From NCBI GenBank assembly GCA_900766785.1, contig CAAFWT010000088.1, positions 1 through 21,198 of the forward strand: a DNA stretch of 21,198 bases, read 5' to 3'. Positions 6,402-13,238 of the stretch are shown here, in pieces. Numbering within the stretch: position 1 is the first letter of the stretch; each line of letters begins with the position of its first letter. This stretch comes from an uncultured Paraprevotella sp. (lineage in GTDB: Bacteria > Bacteroidota > Bacteroidia > Bacteroidales > Bacteroidaceae). The notes beneath the pieces are model-generated. The model searched no databases and was not told the DNA's origin. It saw nothing but the letters and a program-made list of their open reading frames with translations. A program made the position numbers and the translations under genes.

Positions 6402-7304
6402 ATGAAAAAGACCAAGATAATCCTGATGGCTCTGGTGGCTCTCCTCTGCATGGGAGCCACTGCTGCCACCAAGAAACAACGCAAGGGCAAGAAGGCTGCC
6501 AAGGAGGTGGCAGAGCGCGTGGATACCGTATCTGTGGATACCTTCAGCTATCTGCTGGGTATGGCCAACAGCAATGGTCTGAAGGCTTATCTCTCCCAGC
6601 GCATGGGCATCGATACCGCTTATGTGGAGGACTTCCTCAAGGGTTTCCAGCAGAAAGAACTCACTGAGGCAGACAAGCGTGAAAAGGCACGTCTGGCAGG
6701 TATGGAGATTCGTGAACAGGTGGAGACACAGGTGTGGAGCAATGCCAACCGTCAGATAGATGACAGTGTGGACGTTCTCAATCACGAGCAGTTTATCAAG
6801 GGATTCCAGAACGGCATCTTCCCCGTGGATACAACCTTCTCGATGGACTCGGCACAGAGCCTGGTACAGAAGCAGATGGCTTATTACCACAAGGTGAAGA
6901 TGGAGAAGAAGTATGGTGCCAACCGTGTGGCCGGTGAGCAGTTCCTCAAGTTGAATGCCAAGCAGGACAGCGTGCAGACCACTGCCAGCGGCTTGCAATA
7001 CAAGGTAATCACAATGGGTACTGGCGAGAAACCTCAGAAAACCGACCGCGTGAAGGTGGACTATGAGGGACGCCTCATTGATGGCACTGTATTCGATAGC
7101 AGTTACAAGCGCGGCAAGCCAGCCACATTCCCTGTGGGACAGGTGATTGCCGGATGGACAGAGGTGCTGTGCATGATGCCCGTGGGCAGCAAGTGGGAAG
7201 TGTATGTTCCTCAGGAGCTGGGTTACGGAGATCGTGAGCAGCAGAAGATTCCTCCATTCTCCTGCCTGGTATTTACTATTGAATTGCATGAAATAGTGAA
7301 GTAA
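6402..7304 (+). CDS. FKBP-type peptidyl-prolyl isomerase, predicted secreted/periplasmic
   Basis: The 300-residue product has a signal peptide (MKKTKIILMALVALLCMGATA) with an AxA-type signal peptidase I site near residue 21, then a very basic stretch (TKKQRKGKKAAKE). Two helical units (about 47-82 with SYLLGMANSNGLKAYL, and about 98-142 with GMEIREQVETQV and QFIKGF) precede the catalytic domain (about 197-300). Pocket equivalents are Tyr221, Phe231-Asp232, Val248-Ile249, Trp252, Tyr275 and Phe291; the VIPGW motif is VIAGW here, losing the proline. It is closely similar to the preceding lipoprotein FKBP (shared QRMG(M/I)DTAY and DRVKVDYEG), pointing to tandem duplication, but its predicted mature end is Ala, not Cys. 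A strong terminator follows. Confidence 0.95.
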   Translation: MKKTKIILMALVALLCMGATAATKKQRKGKKAAKEVAERVDTVSVDTFSYLLGMANSNGLKAYLSQRMGIDTAYVEDFLKGFQQKELTEADKREKARLAGMEIREQVETQVWSNANRQIDDSVDVLNHEQFIKGFQNGIFPVDTTFSMDSAQSLVQKQMAYYHKVKMEKKYGANRVAGEQFLKLNAKQDSVQTTASGLQYKVITMGTGEKPQKTDRVKVDYEGRLIDGTVFDSSYKRGKPATFPVGQVIAGWTEVLCMMPVGSKWEVYVPQELGYGDREQQKIPPFSCLVFTIELHEIVK

Positions 7305-7323
7305 TTAGTAACTCATAAGTATC

Positions 7324-7357
7324 AAAAAGACACCAGAAATGCCTCTGGTGTCTTTTT
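7324..7357 (+). terminator. Rho-independent terminator of the FKBP cluster
   Basis: AAAAAGACACCAGA (7324-7337) pairs with TCTGGTGTCTTTTT (7344-7357) around a 6-nt loop, and the right arm continues into a run of seven T. This is the clearest intrinsic terminator in the window. Confidence 0.92.
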
Positions 7358-7394
7358 TTATATACATATGATAGGAAGAAACGAATAATTTGCA

Positions 7395-7402
7395 TAAATT
7401 TG
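7395..7402 (+). promoter_or_regulatory. Candidate -7 element for the Lrp/AsnC gene
   Basis: TAAATTTG matches TAnnTTTG, 34 bp before the ATG at 7437 and just after the preceding terminator. No clear -33 TTTG is seen at 19 bp. Confidence 0.55.
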
Positions 7403-7436
7403 CTACCATAATAATAACAATTCTTATTTTTCGGAT

Positions 7437-7934
7437 ATGGAAAAGATTGATAGCCTTGACAAGAAAATCTTGGGCCTTATCTCGGCCAATGCCAGACTGC
7501 CCTTCAAGGATGTGGCCACGGAGTGTGGCGTAAGCAGAGCCGCAATCCATCAGCGTGTGCAAAGATTGATAGACATGGGAGTGATTGTAGGATCGGGCTT
7601 TCATGTGAATCCTGTCAGTCTGGGCTACAATACATGTACCTATGTGGGCATCACTCTGGAGCGTGGTTCCATGTACAAGAAGGTGGTGGCAGAGTTTGAA
7701 AAGATACCTGAGATAGTGGAATGCCATTTCACCACAGGACCTTATACGATGCTCATCAAACTGTATGCCAGGGACAATGCACATCTCATGGAGCTTCTCA
7801 ACGATTGCCTGCAGGAGATTCCCGGGGTGATAGCCACCGAGACGCTGATTTCGCTTAGGCAGAGTATCCGTAAGGAAGTGCCCATCGACAAGCAACTGGA
7901 GGAGACGGCACCTACCGTAAACTTCGACGAATAA
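7437..7934 (+). CDS. Lrp/AsnC-family transcriptional regulator
   Basis: This 165-residue protein opens with LDKKILGLISANARLPFKD and a helix-turn-helix around residues 20-50 (VATECGVSRAAIHQRVQRL), the usual Lrp/AsnC arrangement, followed by a RAM ligand-binding domain (about 68-150; VECHFTTGPYTMLIKLYARD). Members bind amino acids and act as octameric or smaller assemblies on promoters, often next to the genes they control. Here the next gene, 19 bp downstream on the same strand, encodes a fused C26-M19 peptidase, so amino-acid or peptide control of that gene is a reasonable inference. The C-terminal tail after about residue 140 is somewhat longer than in E. coli AsnC. Confidence 0.93.
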   Translation: MEKIDSLDKKILGLISANARLPFKDVATECGVSRAAIHQRVQRLIDMGVIVGSGFHVNPVSLGYNTCTYVGITLERGSMYKKVVAEFEKIPEIVECHFTTGPYTMLIKLYARDNAHLMELLNDCLQEIPGVIATETLISLRQSIRKEVPIDKQLEETAPTVNFDE

Positions 7935-7953
7935 ACAAGGATTATATCTGAAG

Positions 7954-9744
7954 ATGAGTCACGAATGTCGTCCTGTGATAGGTATCACGGGCAATTTCGG
8001 AGACAAGGGGTGTGAACTGGCACAAGCCTATTATCAGTCTGTGCTGCAGGCAGGAGGCGTCCCGATGGTCATCCCTCCCTATGAGGTGACATCGGATGAG
8101 GCCGAGGATCATACTCCCGTCTTTTCTGACGCCATCCAGGAAGCTTTGTCACGCACACTGGATGGGGTGGATGCGCTATTGCTCTCTGGCGGTGGCGATC
8201 TCAATCCTTTGCTCCTGGGCGAGGAGCCTATCCCCGCTCTTCATGGCGTCTGCCCAGAGAGAGATGCCCAGGAACTGTGGCTCGTGAGACATGCCTATCA
8301 CCGGCAGATACCCATACTGGGCATTTGCCGAGGTATACAAGTGCTGGCAGCCGCACTGGGAGGGCGTAACTATCAGGATATCTACACCCAGCACCAGGCA
8401 CCGCAGATACTGAAGCACAGTCAGGAGATGAAGCGAGATGCCGTCTCGCATACCATAAGTGTGGAACAGGACAGCCTGCTGTACAGCATCGTGCAGCGCA
8501 GCCATCTGCCCGTCAACTCCTTCCATCATCAGGCCGTGAGCCATCCTGGGAAACTGCTCAGGGCCGTTGCACATGCTTCGGATAGCATCATTGAGGCAGT
8601 GGAGAGCACGGAGTACAAACCTATCCTGGGAGTGCAGTTCCACCCTGAAACGTTCTTCCGTCGCAGCGAGATGACCTCCATGCATGCACTCTTTGAATGG
8701 TTGGTGCATGAGGGCGCGCTCTATCATAGGTCGAGGAAGTTGCATGAGAGTACCGTCACTCTGGACAGCCATTGTGATACCCCCATGTTCTTTTCCGACA
8801 GTCAGGACGATGTCAATCATATGTTTACCACGCGCACTGACCGTGTACTGGTGGATTTGCCCAAGATGACAGACGGCCGCTTGGATGCTTCCATCATGGT
8901 GGCATACATCCCCCAGGGCGAGCGTTCTGCTCAGGGATACCGTGAGGCTTTTACCTTGGCACAAAAGAAACTGGATCAGATAGAGGCACTCACACGGGCA
9001 TATCCCCATCTGCTGGGATTGGCAAGCAGTCCCGATGATCTGCTGCGCTTCAAGGCTCAGGGTATCAAGGCCATCATGCGAGGCATAGAGAACGGTTATG
9101 CCATCGGTAGGGATCTGTCTCTCTTGTCCCATTTCCGACAGATGGGAGTGGTGTATATGACCCTCTGCCATAATGGAGACAATGATATCTGTGATTCGGC
9201 CCGTGGCCATGCAGAACACGGAGGATTGAGCGCCTTCGGACAGGAGGTGGTCAGGGAGATGAATGCCCTGGGCATGATGATAGATATGAGCCATGCCGCA
9301 GAAAGTTCCTTCTATGACGCCTTGGCGCTCAGCCAGGCTCCCATAGTGTGCAGCCACAGCAGCAGCAGGGCATTGTGCTCACATCCCCGTAATCTGACTG
9401 ATGATCAGATGAAGGCCTTGGCAGCGCAGGGAGGTGTGGCACAGGTCACACTCTATCATGGTTTCCTCCGTCATGAAGGCGAGGCCACTATCCTGGATGC
9501 CTTGGACCATCTGCATCATATGGTGCAGGTGATGGGTCCCGAGCATGTGGGCATAGGGACAGATTTTGATGGAGATGGCGGTGTGAGAGGCTTGAAGGAT
9601 GCTTCCGAACTGATAGGGTTCACACGTGAACTGCTTCGCAGAAGGTATTCTGAGAGCGACCTTCAGGGCATCTGGGGAGGAAACTTCCTGAGGGTAATGC
9701 GTCAGGTGCAGTCCTCTGCCACATCCCACCTGGGTTTGTCATAG
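7954..9744 (+). CDS. Fused gamma-glutamyl hydrolase (peptidase C26) and M19 dipeptidase
   Basis: The 596-residue protein joins two hydrolases. Residues 1 to about 255 are a class I glutamine amidotransferase-like peptidase C26, as in PuuD: LLLSGGGDLNPLLLGEEP (75-92), nucleophile Cys124 in GICRG, and the His230/Glu232 pair in GVQFHPE. Residues about 265-585 are an M19 renal-dipeptidase-type zinc enzyme; ligand equivalents are His273 and Asp275 (DSHCD), Glu379 (GIENG), His447 (DMSH), His468 (CSHSS) and Asp537 (GTDFDGD). Both active sites look intact. There is no signal peptide, so it should act in the cytoplasm. Established family roles are cleavage of gamma-glutamyl amide bonds and of dipeptides (including Cys-Gly); sequential degradation of gamma-glutamyl tripeptides is my inference. 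The reading frame is continuous through the linker, so it is a true fusion in this sequence. Confidence 0.93.
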   Translation: MSHECRPVIGITGNFGDKGCELAQAYYQSVLQAGGVPMVIPPYEVTSDEAEDHTPVFSDAIQEALSRTLDGVDALLLSGGGDLNPLLLGEEPIPALHGVCPERDAQELWLVRHAYHRQIPILGICRGIQVLAAALGGRNYQDIYTQHQAPQILKHSQEMKRDAVSHTISVEQDSLLYSIVQRSHLPVNSFHHQAVSHPGKLLRAVAHASDSIIEAVESTEYKPILGVQFHPETFFRRSEMTSMHALFEWLVHEGALYHRSRKLHESTVTLDSHCDTPMFFSDSQDDVNHMFTTRTDRVLVDLPKMTDGRLDASIMVAYIPQGERSAQGYREAFTLAQKKLDQIEALTRAYPHLLGLASSPDDLLRFKAQGIKAIMRGIENGYAIGRDLSLLSHFRQMGVVYMTLCHNGDNDICDSARGHAEHGGLSAFGQEVVREMNALGMMIDMSHAAESSFYDALALSQAPIVCSHSSSRALCSHPRNLTDDQMKALAAQGGVAQVTLYHGFLRHEGEATILDALDHLHHMVQVMGPEHVGIGTDFDGDGGVRGLKDASELIGFTRELLRRRYSESDLQGIWGGNFLRVMRQVQSSATSHLGLS

Positions 9745-9950
9745 TCAGCATCCCCCTCCCGCTTACCAAGAGAAAAGGCTGGCATGGTGCAGAAGTGTTG
9801 CCCTAACTGTCCTTGCAGAAGGAATGAGAAAGAATGAAGAAGGCTGCATATAGCAGAATGACGAACAAGAGATGCATGGGACGCACATACAGAGTCCTAT
9901 GCGCATGATGATCATATATATATAATAGGTATAGTTATATAAGGAAGGTT
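9745..9950 (+). other. Intergenic region with two overlapping candidate micro-ORFs
   Basis: This 206-bp gap has no obvious hairpin terminator. Two tiny ORFs can be read: 9784-9837 (17 residues, MVQKCCPNCPCRRNEKE, four Cys) and 9834-9908 (24 residues, starting MKKAAYSRMTNKRC, very basic), joined by an ATGA overlap at 9834-9837. Neither has a convincing ribosome-binding site, and coding potential is unproven. The segment 9915-9945 is AT-rich and carries ATATAATAGGTATA (9920-9933), also found before the FKBP cluster. No TAnnTTTG box is seen. Confidence 0.3.
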
Positions 9951-10967
9951 ATGAAACAGAAGTTTTTTGTTGCACTCTCTGTGCTGCTCCTCTGCCTGTC
10001 TGCGTCCCTCACGGCTTGTGGAGGACATTCAGGAAAGAGTGGGGGAGGGGCCGATACGATAGCCCTGGCACCCTGTCCCGTTTTTGAAGAGGACAGTGCC
10101 ATGATGCACATTCAGGCCCAATGCGACTTCGGTCCGCGTGTTATGGGAACCGAGGCTGCACAGTTGTGTGGCGATTATATCGCAGAGCGTTTCCGACAGT
10201 ATGGGGCTACCGTCGTGGAACAGAACTGCACGGTCACCCTCTATGACGACACGAAGGTTCCTGCCCGCAATATCATAGCCAGTATCAATCCCGAGGCACT
10301 CGACAGGATTCTGTTCTGTGCTCATTGGGACAGTAGGCCCTGGGCAGACAACGATCCCGATGAGGCCAACTGGCATACACCCATCCTGGCAGCCAACGAC
10401 GGTGCCAGTGGAGTGGCTGTCCTGCTTGAGATATGCCGTCTGCTCCAACAGAAACCCGTGAGCAGAGGTATCGATTTCGTGTGCTTCGATGCGGAGGACG
10501 CAGGCACTCCCGAGTGGGCAGAAGACCCTGCCGATGGGCGCGACACCTGGTGCCTGGGTTCACAGTACTGGGCACAGCAGGCACTGGAGGCCAATTACAA
10601 GGCACGCTATGGTGTGCTGCTGGATATGGTGTGCGGTCGTGGATGCACCTTTGCCCGCGAACAGGTAAGTCGTCAGTATGCCGATCCTGTGGTGGAACTC
10701 ATCTGGCATCTGGCACATCAGATAGGATATGGGCATTTCTTCCCACTTACTGATGGTGGCTATCTGGTGGATGACCATGTCAATGTCAACCGTATCGCGC
10801 GCATACCCTGTTTGGATATCGTGCCCTATTTCGTAGATGGGCCCAGCAATTTCGGCCCCACATGGCACACCTTGCAGGATACACCTGAGAATATTGATCC
10901 CCGTGTGCTGAAGGCCGTGGGACAAACCATTACACAACTAATCTATAACGATAACGCTGAAGAATGA
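9951..10967 (+). CDS. Glutaminyl-peptide cyclotransferase, type II (M28-like lipoprotein)
   Basis: The 338-residue product begins with a lipoprotein signal ending SLTAC (Cys23), so it should be anchored in the envelope. The rest is an M28-type zinc aminopeptidase fold with the glutaminyl cyclase signature. By analogy with human QC, His125 (CAHWDS), Asp150 (AANDGASG), Glu182-Asp183 (FDAEDAG), Asp225 (LLDMV), Asp275 (VDDH) and His306 after Trp305 (TWHTLQDTPENI) form the metal and catalytic site. The TWHT signature near the end separates cyclases from true aminopeptidases. The enzyme converts N-terminal Gln of exported proteins to pyroglutamate; homologues in Porphyromonas and Prevotella are known. 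Its stop overlaps the sufE start (ATGA at 10964-10967). Confidence 0.9.
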   Translation: MKQKFFVALSVLLLCLSASLTACGGHSGKSGGGADTIALAPCPVFEEDSAMMHIQAQCDFGPRVMGTEAAQLCGDYIAERFRQYGATVVEQNCTVTLYDDTKVPARNIIASINPEALDRILFCAHWDSRPWADNDPDEANWHTPILAANDGASGVAVLLEICRLLQQKPVSRGIDFVCFDAEDAGTPEWAEDPADGRDTWCLGSQYWAQQALEANYKARYGVLLDMVCGRGCTFAREQVSRQYADPVVELIWHLAHQIGYGHFFPLTDGGYLVDDHVNVNRIARIPCLDIVPYFVDGPSNFGPTWHTLQDTPENIDPRVLKAVGQTITQLIYNDNAEE

Positions 10968-11395
10968 CTATCAACGAGATACAAGACGAGATTATCGAGG
11001 AGTTTGCTGACTTTGATGATTGGATGGACAGATACCAACTGCTCATTGACTTGGGTAGCAGTCAGCCGAAACTGGATGACAAATATAAGACGGAACAGAA
11101 TCTCATAGACGGATGTCAGAGCCGCGTATGGCTGCAAGCCGACATGAAGGACGGCCTGCTGCACTTCCAGGCAGAGAGTGACGCCCTCATTGTCAAGGGT
11201 ATCGTGGCTCTGCTGGTGCGTGTGTTGTCTGACCATACTCCCGAGGAGATTCTGGGTGCAGACCTCTATTTCATAGAGTCCATAGGACTTCGTGAGCATC
11301 TGTCTCCCACACGCAGCAATGGCCTGCTGGCCATGCTCAAGCAGATGAAACTCTATGCCTTGGCTTATCAGGCTAAGGGCGGGGCCGAGTCATGA
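10964..11395 (+). CDS. sufE: SufE-family cysteine desulfuration protein
   Basis: SufE accepts sulfane sulfur from the desulfurase SufS on an active-site Cys and passes it to the SufBCD scaffold for Fe-S cluster assembly. The 143-residue protein has the expected length and the motif DGCQSRVWL with Cys51, preceded by EIIEEFADFDDWMDRYQLLIDLG and followed by a C-terminal LSPTRSNGLLAMLKQMK segment, all typical. No other suf genes are in the window, so it is separated from its partners. It overlaps the cyclase gene upstream and the dihydrouridine synthase gene downstream by ATGA, indicating translational coupling in a three-gene operon. Confidence 0.95.
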   Translation: MTINEIQDEIIEEFADFDDWMDRYQLLIDLGSSQPKLDDKYKTEQNLIDGCQSRVWLQADMKDGLLHFQAESDALIVKGIVALLVRVLSDHTPEEILGADLYFIESIGLREHLSPTRSNGLLAMLKQMKLYALAYQAKGGAES

Positions 11396-12405
11396 GGATA
11401 GGCTCTGTCAACCTGGGGGAGAAACCCCTGCTCTTGGCTCCGATGGAGGATGTTACGGACATCGGATTCCGTCTCTTGTGCCGACGCATGGGAGCAGCTA
11501 TGGTCTATTCCGAGTTCGTTTCCAGCGATGCACTCGTGCGCATGGTGAACCGCAGTCTGGAGAAGCTGGCTGTCTCCCCCGAGGAAAGGCCTGTGGCCGT
11601 GCAGATATACGGCAGGGACTGTCAGGCCATGGCCGAGGCAGCACGCATCGTGGTGGCTCAGGCTCATCCCGACGTGCTTGACATCAACTTCGGTTGTCCC
11701 GTGAAGAAGGTGGCTGGAAAGGGTGCCGGCAGTGGAATGCTGCGTGATGTGCCCCAACTGCTGGCTGTTACGAAAGCCGTGGTGGATGCAGTTCCTGATA
11801 CACCCGTCACGGTGAAGACCCGTCTGGGATGGGACGAACCATCCCTGTTCCTGCCCGATGGTACCCCCTTCATCGTAGACCTTGCCCTGCGCTTGCAGGA
11901 CTGCGGCATACAAGCCCTCACCCTGCACGGCCGCACACGTTCACAGATGTACACGGGCGAAGCCGACTGGACCCTCATCGGTGAGGTCAAGAATCATCCC
12001 CACATGCACATCCCTGTCATCGGTAATGGAGATATCTCCACGGCCGAGCAGGCCGAACAGGCCTTTCAGCGTTATGGGGTGGATGCAGTGATGATAGGCA
12101 GGGCCACATTCGGTCGCCCCTGGGTCTTTCATGAAATCCTTCATCCCGAGAGTCCCTTGACTCTAGATGAGAAGATAGATGTGCTCAAACAGCAGGCTGT
12201 GGAGTCGGTGGAACGGATAGGCGAGTATCGAGGTATCCTGCATGTGCGCCGTCATCTGGCCTCTACTCCGATATTCAAGGGCATTCCCGACTTCCGCGAG
12301 ACGCGTATCCGTATGTTACGCGCCGATAGCCTTGACCTCTTGTTCGCAGTCATCGAGGAGACACGCTCATTGCTCCATCGTATGGCAGATCAGCGCTCAG
12401 TGTAG
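11392..12405 (+). CDS. dus: tRNA-dihydrouridine synthase (DusB-like)
   Basis: This FMN enzyme reduces specific uridines of tRNA to dihydrouridine using NADPH. The 337-residue product shows an N-terminal TIM barrel with LLLAPMEDVTDIGFR (13-27), catalytic Cys102 in DINFGCPVKKV, Lys142 in VKTRLGWD, LHGRTRSQMYTGEADW (178-193) and the phosphate-binding GNGDI (211-215), then a helical C-terminal tRNA-binding domain. Assignment to the DusB subgroup rests on CPVKKV and overall similarity and is less certain than the family. The start overlaps the sufE stop by ATGA (11392-11395). Its last 16 bp overlap the 3' end of the convergent nitroreductase gene, so no separate terminator fits between them. Confidence 0.95.
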   Translation: MRIGSVNLGEKPLLLAPMEDVTDIGFRLLCRRMGAAMVYSEFVSSDALVRMVNRSLEKLAVSPEERPVAVQIYGRDCQAMAEAARIVVAQAHPDVLDINFGCPVKKVAGKGAGSGMLRDVPQLLAVTKAVVDAVPDTPVTVKTRLGWDEPSLFLPDGTPFIVDLALRLQDCGIQALTLHGRTRSQMYTGEADWTLIGEVKNHPHMHIPVIGNGDISTAEQAEQAFQRYGVDAVMIGRATFGRPWVFHEILHPESPLTLDEKIDVLKQQAVESVERIGEYRGILHVRRHLASTPIFKGIPDFRETRIRMLRADSLDLLFAVIEETRSLLHRMADQRSV

Positions 12406-13238
12406 CGGGCATACTTGAATCGGGGGATGCCGATGGCCATGAAGGCTCGAGGCACATATCCTTTGGGCAAGCCCAGCAGACGTCTGACCTTGCCACGGGG
12501 CATGAACTGGAGCGTAATCTGAATCAGACCCAAATAGATCTGGCTGATTCCGTGTGCCTCTGCCATGAGGGATACATTCTGATAGGCCAGATTGCAGTCC
12601 TGCCAAGCAAAATCATATCCCGAGGGGGCACTGAACACCAGCACTGACGAGGCGTTGCAGCAGCAGGGCATCTCACCTGCTTCCCAGCGCAGACGGAACC
12701 GTTCCAGCTCGGGGGCTTCGGCATAGAGGTTCGGCAGGAGCATCTTAGTAAGCGGTCTCATGGGTTTAGACATCAGCACGCTTGACAGCCTCAGAAGGAA
12801 TCTCATGACAGTATCCTCCAACTTCCGTATCTGTTCCTTCTCCAATACGGTCACCTTTACCTTTTGGCTGTTTTCCGACGTGGGAGCATATCTGGCAGCC
12901 TCGAGCAAATCGTCGGTAATCTGCTGGGGCACTGGACAATCCGTGAGCGTACGGTTGGACCGCCGTGCACGCATCAGTTCCATCAGGCTCTCAGGCGAGG
13001 GCAGAGTGCTGCGGTCTATGGTGTGCACCTTGTCGGCGGGGAAAAGGGAGTGATGCAGGGCATCTGCTTCACACACATCCACACAATGTCCACAGCCGAT
13101 GCAATGGTCCTCACGCACCATTTCCGGCACACGCTCGCTGGTCCACCTCAGTGTGGCAGAGGGGCATACTTGTACGCATCGCTGACAATGACGGCAACGC
13201 TGGTGGTCAATGTTTATCTGTAGGGGTTCTTTATTCAT
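12390..13238 (-). CDS. Ferredoxin-fused nitroreductase family protein
   Basis: The product (282 residues from the ATG at 13238) begins with a 2[4Fe-4S] ferredoxin module: CRHCQRCVQVC (15-25) and CIGCGHCVDVC (46-56), each CxxCxxCxxxC. From about residue 85 follows an FMN nitroreductase fold, with MRARRSNR near 89-96, an APTSENSQ stretch near 118-125 and LGLPKGYVPRAFMAIG near 255-270. Such fusions pass electrons from the clusters to flavin; the substrate is unknown. The frame stays open 30 codons upstream, but that would overlap the preceding gene by almost 100 bp, and MNKEPLQINIDHQRC is the natural start. The start overlaps the stop of the CPBP gene by 8 bp, implying coupled translation. Confidence 0.9.
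   Translation of the reverse strand: MNKEPLQINIDHQRCRHCQRCVQVCPSATLRWTSERVPEMVREDHCIGCGHCVDVCEADALHHSLFPADKVHTIDRSTLPSPESLMELMRARRSNRTLTDCPVPQQITDDLLEAARYAPTSENSQKVKVTVLEKEQIRKLEDTVMRFLLRLSSVLMSKPMRPLTKMLLPNLYAEAPELERFRLRWEAGEMPCCCNASSVLVFSAPSGYDFAWQDCNLAYQNVSLMAEAHGISQIYLGLIQITLQFMPRGKVRRLLGLPKGYVPRAFMAIGIPRFKYARYTER

Noticed and set aside
5508..7304. Similarity of the second and third FKBP genes as a possible assembly duplication
   Set aside because: The proteins differ at many positions throughout and have different signal sequences, so they are diverged paralogues rather than an artefact.
8176..9357. A 393-codon minus-strand frame opposite the C26-M19 fusion
   Set aside because: Low-quality composition (His- and Gln-rich) and complete overlap with a protein having both catalytic motif sets.
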